Below, piece by piece: positions 18,162 to 26,929 of a stretch of DNA of 50,583 nt. Source of the stretch: an uncultured Clostridium sp. (GTDB lineage Bacteria; Bacillota; Clostridia; TANB77; CAG-508); contig CANPDB010000009.1 of assembly GCA_947572725.1 (NCBI GenBank), positions 1-50,583 of the forward strand. Direction: 5' to 3'. Below the pieces are notes generated by a model that searched no databases, was not told the DNA's origin, and saw nothing but the letters and a program-made list of their open reading frames with translations. Made by a program: the position numbers and the translations under genes. Every line of letters starts with the position of its first letter. The first letter of the stretch is position 1.

Positions 18162-19646
18162 TTGAATTTATTTGGTATACCAGTTAATTTAGGTGATATT
18201 GGAATTGTAATATATATTATAAAAACATTTTTTATTAGCATATGTACATATTATACTTTTATACGAATTATAAATATTAAAAAAATAATAAACATCAAAC
18301 TAGTTATAGTAATTATATCAGTAGCTTTATTTTCTTTTATATGTGGAATAGTCAAATATCAATCTGATTCTTTTACTAGTACACTAAGTTTAATTTTATT
18401 ATTAAGTATATTGTATTCTTTAATAACTAAAAATAAACTCGGATTTTCTATATTTACAACTATAACTTCAGTAAGTATAAATTATGTTTTATTCTTTATA
18501 TCTATTGTAATAAATTTTATTCCAAACGTGATGTTTGCTATAAAAAATGATTATATAAATTTGTTATTAATAGTAATTTGCTATATTATACTTTTGTATA
18601 TATTTTTTAGAATTAGAAAATTCAAAAATGGATTTGATTTTTTACAAAGAAATATGAAAAATGAATATTTTGATATTTTAATTTTAAATATTAGCATTAC
18701 ATTACTTTTTTCTTTTATTCTACTAAGTAATTTTAATTTATTTATTACAACAAGCTTGTTCTTTGCTTTTATTGCATTTGCTATCATAATGTTCATCACA
18801 ATTCAAAAGACACTCACAATGTACTACAAACACAAATTACTAGAAAATGAACTTAACGAAGCAAAATCTGAAATAAAGAAAAAAGACAAAGAAATTGCAG
18901 ACTTAGAAACTGAGAATCTTAACTTTAGTGAAATGAGTCATTCTATCTCTCATAAACAAAAGTCTTTAGAATATAAACTAAATCAACTATTACTAAAAAG
19001 TGAAATATCTTCTGAATTAGATATAAGTAATAGACTGAATAAAATATCAAATGATTTCTTTGGAAGTACAACTACTGTTGAATTAGCAAAAACTGGTATA
19101 GAGCAATTAGATGATATGTTTACATACATGCAATCAGAATGTATTAAAAACAATATTGATTTTGAATTACAATTAAGTGGCAACATTCATCATATGACTA
19201 ATAATTTCATAGATAAAGATGATTTAGAAGTTCTAATTGCAGATCATATTAAAAATGCTATTATTGCAATTAATTATTCTGATAATGTGAATCGTAGTAT
19301 TTTGGTAAGATTAGGCATAATTGACCGTTATTATAGTTTATATGTATATGATTCTGGAATTGAATTTGAAATTAATACTTTGTTAAATTTAGGAGAAAAA
19401 ACAAGTACAACTCATAAAGATGATGGTGGCACAGGTATTGGATTTATGAAGACTTTTGATACTTTAAAGAAATATAAAGCTAGTATTTTAATTAATGAAA
19501 ATAATCCTCCATGTAAAGAAAATTATACTAAGTTTATTGTGATTAAATTTGATAAGAAAAACGAATATAGAATTTGCTCATATCGTTCAGAAAAAATAAA
19601 AAGTGATAATCATAGAGAAAATCTAATTATTAGAAAATTTGTTTAG
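18162..19646 (+). CDS. Membrane sensor histidine kinase, GHKL type (AgrC-like build)
   Basis: The 494-residue protein has about six to seven membrane segments in residues 10-215, a coiled-coil linker (about 220-255), a candidate phospho-acceptor region SHSISHKQKSL near residue 265, and a catalytic ATP-binding domain. That domain has N-box DHIKNAIIAI, G1 YDSGIEF and G2 GGTGIGFM. This polytopic sensor plus GHKL kinase is the layout of AgrC and ComD peptide receptors. The start is a TTG after GGAGGT. No AgrB or export gene is nearby. It is the likely receptor for the peptide at 17981-18031 and the likely kinase for the regulator at 17053-17841. Confidence 0.85.
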   Translation: MNLFGIPVNLGDIGIVIYIIKTFFISICTYYTFIRIINIKKIINIKLVIVIISVALFSFICGIVKYQSDSFTSTLSLILLLSILYSLITKNKLGFSIFTTITSVSINYVLFFISIVINFIPNVMFAIKNDYINLLLIVICYIILLYIFFRIRKFKNGFDFLQRNMKNEYFDILILNISITLLFSFILLSNFNLFITTSLFFAFIAFAIIMFITIQKTLTMYYKHKLLENELNEAKSEIKKKDKEIADLETENLNFSEMSHSISHKQKSLEYKLNQLLLKSEISSELDISNRLNKISNDFFGSTTTVELAKTGIEQLDDMFTYMQSECIKNNIDFELQLSGNIHHMTNNFIDKDDLEVLIADHIKNAIIAINYSDNVNRSILVRLGIIDRYYSLYVYDSGIEFEINTLLNLGEKTSTTHKDDGGTGIGFMKTFDTLKKYKASILINENNPPCKENYTKFIVIKFDKKNEYRICSYRSEKIKSDNHRENLIIRKFV

Positions 19647-19698
19647 CTTTTTCGAATTATCACAAAATCAAGAATAATATGTTTTTTGACGTTTTTTA

Positions 19699-19746
19699 AC
19701 CCACTATTTATAAATACAAGTTAAGTATGTATTTTTAATAGCGGGT
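19699..19746. terminator. Hairpin between the kinase gene and dpaB
   Basis: ACCCACTATT and AATAGCGGGT pair, with an inner ATACA/TGTAT pairing, between two convergent genes; T-rich sequence follows on both sides. A bidirectional terminator is likely. Confidence 0.65.
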
Positions 19747-19761
19747 ATTATTTTTTATCTA

Positions 19762-20341
19762 TTATAATAAAATTGGACTAATTTGTTCTCCTTCTAATGC
19801 ACTTTCTATTGTCTTTATTATATATTCTGCATCATATACAATAGAACGTGGTTTAGTAATTGGATTATCTTGTCTAAACGGAACAAAATAGTAATTCTTT
19901 CTGTTTAACAATTTTCCTATGTTTTCTGCATTTCCACTTAATCCATTATTAGTTGATGGTGCAATTACTAATGGAAATCCGGTTACGCAAATGTGATTTT
20001 GCAGCCATTACAGCTGGTGTATCTATAATATCACAAGCAAGCTTAGCCATAGTATTTCCTGAACATGGTGCAATAACCATTACATCTGTCATTTTTTTAG
20101 GTCCTATTGGCTCTGCTCCCTGAATTGTATGGATAATTTCTTTACCTGTGATTTCTTCTATTTCTTTAATAAAATCTTCTGCTTTTCCAAACTTTGTATC
20201 AAAATTATAACTGTTGTATGACATTATTGGTATTACTTCCGCTTCTAATTTTATTAATTCTTTCATTTTAGGGATTACCTTTTTAAATGTACAAAATGAA
20301 CCTGTTAATACAAATCCTATCTTTTTACCTTTTACATCCAA
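19762..20341 (-). pseudogene. dpaB: Dipicolinate synthase subunit B, frame broken at an in-frame CGG
   Basis: The protein opens KGKKIGFVLTGSFCTFKKV and continues with AEPIGPKKMTDVMVIAPCSGNTMAKLA, typical of the flavoprotein-like DpaB/SpoVFB. DpaB works with DpaA in the mother cell to make dipicolinic acid. After CGT AAC the frame meets CGG (19981-19979) and ends 11 codons later. Skipping one base restores RNGFPLVIAPSTNNGLSGNAEN and a normal C-terminus to the TAA at 19762, giving about 193 residues. The restored tail is fully open and family-like. dpaA, normally next door, is not in this window. It is one of five CGG-associated shifts. Confidence 0.85.
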
Positions 20342-20451
20342 AATTCATCATTTCCTCCTTTCATATTATCATTTATATATAATATGATTTTTTTAGAATT
20401 TTGGAATGTTTTTTGTCGAAAAAACTAAATTGTTTTAATGGTAATCATTGT

Positions 20452-20901
20452 TTAGCATTTAGTAATTTTTTCTAAATTTTGTTTTACCTCTTTCCAAATA
20501 CTATGTACATTGTGTACTAAAGGGTTCATTTTCTCCCAATTTAATTGAAAAGAATATGCATGTCGATAAAAATGTCTAAATGTTGCGTATTCTTTTAATT
20601 TTAAAAATAATTCTTCATCAATAATTTTATCTCTTATTCCATTTTCACTTGCCATTTGATGTAATAATTCTTGATGCGATTTGTTACCTGTTGGAACACT
20701 ATTATCTATATTCTTTGCTATTATTTCAAATATATTTTCTAATCCATTATAAAAAGAATGTAATACACTCCCCAGTATAGTCATATCAAATAAATCTGGT
20801 TTTCCTGATTCTATTTTTCTAAATATTAAATCATATTCTAAAAACAATTTATCAATATCATTCATTTTAAATTCAATTTGTTCTTTTACTAAATTATCCA
20901 A
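20452..20901 (-). CDS. HEPN-domain toxin of a HEPN/MNT module
   Basis: The 149-residue all-helical protein carries the HEPN ribonuclease motif Rx4HxY as RHFYRHAY near residue 115. The start is TTG with GGAGG ten bases upstream, and it overlaps the end of the MNT gene by 8 bases. In this toxin-antitoxin class the HEPN protein is an RNase and the minimal nucleotidyltransferase silences it by adding AMP to the Tyr of the motif. Both partners look intact. Such modules act in phage defence or plasmid-type maintenance. Confidence 0.82.
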   Translation of the reverse strand: MDNLVKEQIEFKMNDIDKLFLEYDLIFRKIESGKPDLFDMTILGSVLHSFYNGLENIFEIIAKNIDNSVPTGNKSHQELLHQMASENGIRDKIIDEELFLKLKEYATFRHFYRHAYSFQLNWEKMNPLVHNVHSIWKEVKQNLEKITKC

Positions 20902-21199
20902 CTTTTAATAATCCTCCAATTTTTAATAGCATTTGCGAAAAACGATTTTCTTCATCGTCTAAATCTATTAAATCAAATTCGTTTTCTAGTTCAAACATTA
21001 GTATGCTTGCCACTTTATAAAAATCCTTTTCGTTTAATCCCTTAACTGCAATATCTATGTCTGAGTTTTCATTAAATTTTCCATTAGCAATAGAACCGAA
21101 AATGAAAACTTCTTTAGCTCCATTTTCTTTTAATATTTTGGTTGCTCTTTTTATATCTTCTTGATATGAATAAGGTAAAGTACTTAATTTATTAATCAT
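20894..21199 (-). CDS. MNT nucleotidyltransferase antitoxin
   Basis: The 101-residue protein contains the polymerase-beta-type signature FGSIANGKFNENSDIDIAV, that is GSx10DxD, near residue 35 and a further acidic DLIDLDDEE. It is the antitoxin half of the HEPN/MNT pair and probably AMPylates the HEPN toxin. The ATG at 21199 follows AAAGGAGG; a longer frame upstream lacks a site. The antitoxin gene precedes the toxin gene. Confidence 0.85.
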   Translation of the reverse strand: MINKLSTLPYSYQEDIKRATKILKENGAKEVFIFGSIANGKFNENSDIDIAVKGLNEKDFYKVASILMFELENEFDLIDLDDEENRFSQMLLKIGGLLKVG

Positions 21200-21282
21200 T
21201 TTCCATACCTCCTTTAATATATAATATACCATATTTTTATTAAAAATAAAATGTTTTTAATAATTCTTTAACAAGTTTTTAT

Positions 21283-21816
21283 TTATTTCCAGGTCTCTCC
21301 ATTTATATATTTCGTTAAAGCCATAGTAAAAGCCATTTCTGTTAAATCTATTCTTGTTACCTTATTATGTGTTAATAATTGTATTCCTCCTGCCTTGTTA
21401 TGTCTTTCTTTATCTTCTCCTAGTACTTTATCCATTGCTTGACTTAAATCAGTATTTATAACATCATCTACTAATTTATCTGGTACAGGAAATGATGGAC
21501 TCGTACCATAACTTTCAAAACTATTATTATCTTCTATTACAGCAATATTAGTAATTAGCCATCTTCCTAAAGAATTGGTAATTCCGCTTTCTATACTTAA
21601 ATATAAATCTGCTTGTATATTGTTATCTTTACAATATTTTTTTAAATTCTTTACTCTATTTTTTGCTCCAATATAAATTTCATCATTTACTGGTTGTTCC
21701 CCTACATTAGATTCTACTGGTATACCTTGAATTTCAATGTCTTCATAATAATATGATAAAGCTTTTTTTGCTCCTTCAATTTTACCAGGATTTTTTGTTC
21801 CAATTACTACTTTCAT
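21283..21816 (-). CDS. Inosine/xanthosine triphosphatase-like protein (DUF84/YjjX)
   Basis: The 177-residue protein begins KVVIGTKNPGKIEGAKKAL and has EPSVGEQP-like SNVGEQPVNDEIYIGAKNR, LSIESGI and a central LITNIAVI strand, as in the DUF84 house-cleaning NTPases that hydrolyse ITP and XTP. The start is the ATG at 21816; AAAAGGTGG just upstream is its ribosome site. It belongs to a run of small nucleotide-sanitising genes on this strand (a NUDIX remnant and a MazG-like protein follow upstream). Confidence 0.82.
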   Translation of the reverse strand: MKVVIGTKNPGKIEGAKKALSYYYEDIEIQGIPVESNVGEQPVNDEIYIGAKNRVKNLKKYCKDNNIQADLYLSIESGITNSLGRWLITNIAVIEDNNSFESYGTSPSFPVPDKLVDDVINTDLSQAMDKVLGEDKERHNKAGGIQLLTHNKVTRIDLTEMAFTMALTKYINGETWK

Positions 21817-21860
21817 TTTTACCACCTTTTATATTTGTATACTTCAAAATAAAATATATA

Positions 21861-22031
21861 TTATTGTATTTCTTTATTTACTGCCCAAGATGATGCTGTA
21901 AAATGTCCAAATTCATTATTTCTAGTTAGTACATCATAAAATGTATTTATGTATTTTAACATTGTCTCTTTGTCTTTTTCTTCTTGTTCATTATATGGTT
22001 TATAATTTTCTATTTGCTCTTTTAAGTTCAT
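21861..22031 (-). pseudogene. NUDIX hydrolase, N-terminal remnant
   Basis: The 56 residues NLKEQIENYKPYNEQEEKDK to ASSWAVNKE match the N-terminal lead-in of a common clostridial NUDIX protein. In full-length members the frame continues into the beta strands and the GX5EX7REUXEEXGU box. Here it stops at VNKEIQ and I see no NUDIX box downstream. The ATG follows ACGGAG. I treat it as a truncated gene. The match is from memory of the family's N-terminus. Confidence 0.55.
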
Positions 22032-22138
22032 TTTATTTCTCCGTTTCATATATAAATAATCTTTATTATTGGATTTAATTTTTCAAAATAATCATTCATT
22101 TCTTACTATCCTCTTCCTTTATAAAATTATAATTAAGT

Positions 22139-22489
22139 CTACTTTTTCCAAACTCTTTTTATATTTTCTTTTTCTTTATCTTTTAATGCTTTAAATAAGT
22201 CAATATTCATTTTATTACATATTGTGCTTAATACATAAAATACATCTGCAACTTCACTTTCAATTGTATCATAATGACTTATTTTATTGTTATCAACTCC
22301 CATATCAGTAGCATCTTTTCTAATAGCTTTTGCTAATTCTCCTACTTCTTCTATTAGTAACAACATTTCTTTTTCTATTTCTTGCTCTTTAAATCCCCTT
22401 ATTTCTGTTACATTTTCTATGTATTGTTGCACTTCTTGTAATGTATTTGTTTTATTTAAGTTATTCCATAATTCTAATTGTTGGTTCAT
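22139..22489 (-). CDS. MazG-like nucleotide pyrophosphohydrolase
   Basis: The 116-residue protein carries the MazG-type metal-binding pattern EKEMLLLIEEVGELAKAIRK and, further on, ESEVADVFYVLSTICNKM, that is ExxE followed by ExxD. These small MazG relatives hydrolyse abnormal nucleoside triphosphates. The ATG at 22489 lies behind TGGAGG; an upstream extension has no site. It neighbours other NTP-cleaning genes. Confidence 0.85.
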   Translation of the reverse strand: MNQQLELWNNLNKTNTLQEVQQYIENVTEIRGFKEQEIEKEMLLLIEEVGELAKAIRKDATDMGVDNNKISHYDTIESEVADVFYVLSTICNKMNIDLFKALKDKEKENIKRVWKK

Positions 22490-22541
22490 ACTTCTATTCC
22501 TCCATTTTTTTAATATTATCATAGATTAACAATAAATACAA

Positions 22542-23234
22542 TTAGCTTTCCTCTTCTAATACTTCTTCTATATTTTCAATTGAAGTAATATTTTTCAATA
22601 ACTCATTCTTTTTAAAGCCTCTTTTATTATAATGTCCAATTATATGTATAGTTTCTGATTTTGCTTCTTTATCTTCTTTATTTTGTCTCTTAATTTGTTT
22701 AATTTCAACATTATACTTAGTTAAACATTCTTCAATATTGTCTAGGGCTTCATTAACTTTTTTATTTATTCTTATATCTAATTCTAATATATTAAAATGG
22801 TCTAATTTATCTGATATTTTATAAGAATATGATAAGATAATATATACTATTAATGTTGTCAAAATTCCACCTAAGTAAAATCCTGCTCCAATACTTAATC
22901 CAATACAAGTAACTGCTAATAAGCCTGCTGCTGTTGTTAATCCTTTTACATTAAATCCATCTCTTAAAATAGTACCTGCACCTATAAATCCTATACCTGA
23001 TAGTAATTGTGCTGGTATCCTAGACGGATCTATATCATATAATTTAGACATATATTCACCACATAGCATTATTAGTACTGCACTAATTCCTACTAATGCA
23101 TGTGTTCTGAATCCTGCTGGTTTGCTCCAAGATGACCTTTCTAGTCCTATAATTCCTGCTAATACAAAACCTAATATTAATTTAATAATTGCTTGAAACC
23201 AAAATGAGTTTACTACTAATAATATAATTTCCAT
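22542..23234 (-). CDS. MgtC/SapB family membrane protein
   Basis: The 230-residue protein has four to five membrane segments in the first 140 residues, with the family motifs GLERSSWSKPAGFRTHALVG, SRIPAQLLSGIGFIGAGTIL and VKGLTTAAGLLA, followed by an ACT-like soluble domain with IHIIGHYN. MgtC proteins affect magnesium homeostasis and modulate the F-ATPase in some bacteria. The gene stands alone with a GGAAGAG site before the ATG. Confidence 0.9.
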   Translation of the reverse strand: MEIILLVVNSFWFQAIIKLILGFVLAGIIGLERSSWSKPAGFRTHALVGISAVLIMLCGEYMSKLYDIDPSRIPAQLLSGIGFIGAGTILRDGFNVKGLTTAAGLLAVTCIGLSIGAGFYLGGILTTLIVYIILSYSYKISDKLDHFNILELDIRINKKVNEALDNIEECLTKYNVEIKQIKRQNKEDKEAKSETIHIIGHYNKRGFKKNELLKNITSIENIEEVLEEES

Positions 23235-23269
23235 TTTTTCTCTTCCCTTCTTTTGTTTTTACTTTATAC

Positions 23270-23320
23270 CAGCACAAAGTTCTATATATCAATATATACA
23301 AAACTGGGAGCGGTAATTAT
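23270..23320. repeat. Short palindromic repeat of the CTCCCAG family (family C)
   Basis: TTCTATATAT and ATATATACAAAA pair imperfectly and are followed by ACTGGGAGCGGTAA. The same CTCCCAG end joined to a TATATATTAAT-type arm recurs at 26803, 28437 and, reversed, near 40403. Confidence 0.5.
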
Positions 23321-23344
23321 TTTTAATAGTTTTTGTCTATTTTA

Positions 23345-23370
23345 AAAGAGTACTATTATCAGTACTCTTC
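23345..23370 (-). terminator. Terminator of the zinc-ribbon gene
   Basis: AAGAGTACT and AGTACTCTT close a six-base loop, followed on the minus strand by TT and an A/T-rich tract, five bases after the stop codon region. Confidence 0.8.
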
Positions 23371-23374
23371 TATT

Positions 23375-23545
23375 TTAATAATTATTGTTTCTTTGTTGTT
23401 TTCTAGCTTTTCTGCAATTTGGACATCTTACTGGTTGATTTGTAAATCCTTTTTCTGCATAAAATTGTTGTTCTCCAGCTGTAAAAACAAATTCTTCGCC
23501 ACAATCTTTGCATACAAGAGTAATATCTTCATATGTTGTTTCCAT
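23375..23545 (-). CDS. Small zinc-ribbon protein
   Basis: The 56-residue protein has two CxxC knuckles, VCKDCGEEF near residue 12 and RCPNCRKAR near residue 40, with FTAGEQQFYAEKGF between them. This is the probable zinc-ribbon (zf-trcl type) family seen in many Clostridia; its role is unknown. The ATG has AAGGAGG nine bases upstream, and a strong terminator follows the gene. Confidence 0.85.
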   Translation of the reverse strand: METTYEDITLVCKDCGEEFVFTAGEQQFYAEKGFTNQPVRCPNCRKARKQQRNNNY

Positions 23546-23703
23546 ATCATAAACCTCCTTTTTTAATTGATTTGAATTAATTTTTTTACTTAACCAATCT
23601 AAAAAGAAGGTAAATATTTTAAAATAAATTCTTGTCTGTTTCTTTTTGAAACTTTTTTTAGTATACCATACATATAACTAAAACACAAGTAAAAAATGAA
23701 ATT

Positions 23704-24297
23704 TTACACTGTAACACTTTCAAATCTTTTATTTACTTCATTCCAATTAACAATATTCCAAAAAGCATTAATATACTCAGGTCTTCTAGTTTCATACTGT
23801 AAATAGTAAGAATGCTCCCACATATCTAATACCAAAAGAGGTTTGCATCCCCACAAAGTCAAATTTTGATGCTTTTCGCATTGTAAAATTTCTAACTTAT
23901 TCCATTTAGGAACCCATACTAACAAACACCATCCAGAAGCTTCTACAGCGCTACTCGCTTCTGTAAACTGACTTTTAAATTTATCAAAACTTCCAAAATC
24001 TTTAATTATTTGTTCCATTAACTTTAAATTTGGCTCTGTTGGAACAGCAGGACCCATATTAAAGAAAAATAGTTCATGTAATATTGCTCCTGAACCAAAA
24101 AAACTTAAATTCTTTTCTAAACATTTTATATTTGAAAAATCTCCACTTTCTCTTGCACTTTTTAATTTTTCTTCTGTTTTATTTGTATTATCTACATATC
24201 CTTTATATAAAATATTATAATGCAAATCTAATGTTTTGCTTGAGTAATATGGCTCTAATGCATTTAAAGGATATGGTAAATCAATCATCTTTAACAT
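23704..24297 (-). CDS. Fe/Mn superoxide dismutase
   Basis: The 197-residue protein has the SOD metal ligands in order: His in LDLHYNIL, His in GAILHELFFFNM, Asp and His in VLDMWEHSYYLQY, with the C-terminal WNIVNWNEVNKRF. It removes superoxide; metal preference cannot be told by eye. ATG follows AGGAGG. In an anaerobe it probably serves oxygen tolerance. Confidence 0.88.
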   Translation of the reverse strand: MLKMIDLPYPLNALEPYYSSKTLDLHYNILYKGYVDNTNKTEEKLKSARESGDFSNIKCLEKNLSFFGSGAILHELFFFNMGPAVPTEPNLKLMEQIIKDFGSFDKFKSQFTEASSAVEASGWCLLVWVPKWNKLEILQCEKHQNLTLWGCKPLLVLDMWEHSYYLQYETRRPEYINAFWNIVNWNEVNKRFESVTV

Positions 24298-24367
24298 AAA
24301 AAACCTCCTAAAACTTAATACTAATAGTATATTCTGTTTTAGAAGATTTTATTTATATGATTTTATA

Positions 24368-24572
24368 TTATTCAGAAGTAATTTGTATCAGATAAATAGC
24401 TATAATATATTATTTTTTAGAAATGAATGTGGGGACCAACAAGTTACAGTTTGTAAATTAATTTCGAGGAGTAACTACGCCGCAGAAATTAATCTACAAA
24501 CTGTTAGAAGTTGGGAATGTATAAAAAATAATATATTATAGTTATTTATCGATTATAATAACCTCTGAATAG
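24368..24572. repeat. Nested palindromic repeat, family A, copy 1
   Basis: The unit has nested dyads: an outer TTCAGAAG/CTCTGAA pair, a long AT-rich stem (ATAATATATTATTTTTTA with its complement) and an inner stem ACAGTTTGTA/TACAAACTGT, capped by AATTTCGAGGAGTAACTACG. The inner hundred bases are nearly the same as at 28264-28363, while the outer arms differ. It fits a small non-autonomous element or a structured RNA. It occupies the gap between sod and yhgE. Confidence 0.75.
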
Positions 24573-24583
24573 TTAGTATAAAA

Positions 24584-26620
24584 TTATTTTATATTACTTG
24601 TTTTTGTACTATTCTGTTTCTCATATCTTGTTTTTATATAATCTATAATTACTGTAATACCAATAAATGCGGCAACTATTCCAAGTAAAATCCATACATT
24701 TTTTGCTACCATTCCATTATCTACTTTAATTAAAGATTCTTTCATCAATCTAATTGTATAGTTCATTGGCATAAATTTGTAAATTGATTGGAAGAAGCTA
24801 GGTACTGTTTCTATTGGGAATGTTCCTCCACTTGCTGCTAATTGTAAAACTAATAATAGTATTCCTAAGAATTTTCCAACATCACCTAATTTTATTACTA
24901 GGAATTGTAATATGCTAAAGAATACAACTGATGTTAGTATACAACTTCCATAATATAATAAGGTATTTGTTACACTAAATCCTAATCCTAGTTTTAGAAT
25001 AAATCCTAAAACAATTCCTTGTGCAACTGCTATAATAAAATACAATCCTGTTCTTAAATATTTATTTTCTACATTTTTACCAAGTAGTTTGAATCTGTCT
25101 TCTGGATCATAGTAGAATACTATTAACATTATTAATGCTCCTACCCATAATGATATAGACATAAAGTATGGTGCAAAACCAACTCCATATGAATCTACTT
25201 GTGCATAATCCACTTCTTCTATTTTTACAGGTTCAGCTGTATATTCATCTAAACCATCTAAGCTTTTTAATTGTTCTTTTGTATCTTGTATTCCATTGTC
25301 AACTTCAGTTTTAAATGTATTTACACCATCTGATAATGTTTGACTACCATTTAACGCTTTAGTTGTTCCTTCATTTAATTGTTTAGTTCCTGTTTTTATT
25401 ATTTTAGAATTTGTACTTAATTCTTTTAATCCTGCTTCTAAGCTTGTGCTTCCAACTTTTGCAGTATTTATTCCTTGTTTTAATTCAGACATTCCCGAAT
25501 TTAATGTTTGTACTCCAGCAGATAAGCTATTTAAACTACTTGCTTTACTTGCAAAAGTTTTAACTCCTGTATTTAAGTTATTTGCTCCTTGTTTTAAGTC
25601 TTTACCTTTTGATTGCAAAGTTGCTAGATTTTTTGCACTTCCTGAAGATTTGCTAATTGTTTGTAATTGTCCAATTGCTTTTGCAAAATTAGGGTCTTTC
25701 ATTGCTTCTGGATGAGCTGCCACATATGCTTGCAAACTTGCTCCTAATGTTTGCACTTGTTTAGTCATTGCTGTAATACTAGAAACTGCTTGATTTACTC
25801 CATCTACATATGCATTTACACCTGTATTTAAAGAATTTGCTCCTGTTGAAAGTTGGTTAACCCCTGCTGTTACACTAGATAATCCATTTGTAGCTTGTGC
25901 TAATTGATTTGTTCCTGCATAAATTTTTTCTGCTCCAGAATTTAATTTTGTCAATCCATTTGTTAATTCACTACTTCCTGAATATGCACTATCTATTCCA
26001 TTATCAAATTTTTCATAATTAGTGCTTAAATTAGCAGTTCCGTTATTCAATTCTTGTAATCCACTTTGTAATTGTGTTGTACCATCTTGTAATTTAGATG
26101 CACCATCTGAAATCTCTTCCATTTTGTTTGGTACTTCTTCTAATTTGTCAGATAATTTCCCTACTACTTTTCTACTTACTTCACTCCTTAATTCTGTTTC
26201 AACTGCTGTTACTACTTTATTAATAATTTGTGATGCTAAATAATTGTTTTTCTGATTTGGTGAGTATGTAATTGTTGTTACTTTTCTATCAGAATTTTCT
26301 GCATTGTTTAAATCTTTTGTAAAATCTTTAGGAATTGTTATTGTGGCATAATATTCTTGCTCTACTAATCCTTGTTGTGCCTTATCACTATCATCTAGTA
26401 TAACAAGTGTCATAGTGTCTTTATCTTTTAGCTTATCAACTAAATCATTTCCTAAATTTTCCTCTCCATCTCCTTTGTCTAAATTGACAATTGCAATTTT
26501 CATATCGTGTAAACTTCCATATGGATCCCAAAATGCTTTTAAGTAAAAGAAACTATATAACACTGGGATTATGATAACTGCAATTATAATAATGGGTATC
26601 ATTACTTTTTTCTTATCCAT
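24584..26620 (-). CDS. YhgE/Pip-family membrane protein
   Basis: The 678-residue protein has one N-terminal membrane segment, an extracellular region of about 440 residues and a C-terminal ABC-2-type block of five to six membrane segments. The extracellular part is full of helical repeats of the type LxxGxxxLxxG (LQDGTTQLQSGLQELNNG and others). This is the YhgE/Pip architecture, related to the phage infection protein and to type VII secretion-linked proteins. Its ATG follows AGGAGG. The TetR gene divergent to it is the likely regulator, with paired TACATTTGTA boxes between them. Confidence 0.9.
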   Translation of the reverse strand: MDKKKVMIPIIIIAVIIIPVLYSFFYLKAFWDPYGSLHDMKIAIVNLDKGDGEENLGNDLVDKLKDKDTMTLVILDDSDKAQQGLVEQEYYATITIPKDFTKDLNNAENSDRKVTTITYSPNQKNNYLASQIINKVVTAVETELRSEVSRKVVGKLSDKLEEVPNKMEEISDGASKLQDGTTQLQSGLQELNNGTANLSTNYEKFDNGIDSAYSGSSELTNGLTKLNSGAEKIYAGTNQLAQATNGLSSVTAGVNQLSTGANSLNTGVNAYVDGVNQAVSSITAMTKQVQTLGASLQAYVAAHPEAMKDPNFAKAIGQLQTISKSSGSAKNLATLQSKGKDLKQGANNLNTGVKTFASKASSLNSLSAGVQTLNSGMSELKQGINTAKVGSTSLEAGLKELSTNSKIIKTGTKQLNEGTTKALNGSQTLSDGVNTFKTEVDNGIQDTKEQLKSLDGLDEYTAEPVKIEEVDYAQVDSYGVGFAPYFMSISLWVGALIMLIVFYYDPEDRFKLLGKNVENKYLRTGLYFIIAVAQGIVLGFILKLGLGFSVTNTLLYYGSCILTSVVFFSILQFLVIKLGDVGKFLGILLLVLQLAASGGTFPIETVPSFFQSIYKFMPMNYTIRLMKESLIKVDNGMVAKNVWILLGIVAAFIGITVIIDYIKTRYEKQNSTKTSNIK

Positions 26621-26734
26621 TTCAACCTCCTAAAATTTATTTATTCCATTGACTATTATAGAAGATTTTTCCTATTTTGCAACAACATTTTTATACTTTT
26701 ATAAAGATATCCTACACTTTTCGTTTTTTGTATA

Positions 26735-26778
26735 TACATTTGTAGATTATCTTTACATTTGTAGAAATAAGTTGTACA
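26735..26778. promoter_or_regulatory. Two TACATTTGTA boxes plus TTGTACAA, probable TetR operators
   Basis: TACATTTGTA occurs at 26735-26744 and again at 26754-26763, 19 bases apart (about two helical turns), and a related palindrome TTGTACAA follows at 26771-26778. They lie in the divergent region between yhgE and the TetR-type gene. Confidence 0.6.
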
Positions 26779-26802
26779 ATATTATATAGTAAAATATTTA
26801 TT

Positions 26803-26898
26803 AGCTCCCAGTTCTATATATATTAATATTTTATTGTAAAAAACATAGCTGGGGTCTGCCTATAGGTCTTTTACTTCAAAATATTAATATATATAGAA
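26803..26898. repeat. Palindromic repeat of the CTCCCAG family
   Basis: A perfect 21-base inverted repeat (26812-26832 and 26878-26898) encloses a 45-base centre with GCTGGGGTCTGCC. The left end carries the family's GCTCCCAG. It ends 31 bases before the TetR gene, so a transcript of that gene may carry the hairpin. With the boxes at 26735-26778 it accounts for most of the 26621-26929 gap. Confidence 0.7.
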
Positions 26899-26929
26899 TT
26901 TATTTTAAGAAAGGAATGTTATTATTAAA

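Noticed and set aside
21861-22031. NUDIX remnant as a sixth CGG-associated frame break.
   Set aside because: The only CGG is in its ribosome binding region, and no NUDIX box follows in any frame I could read.
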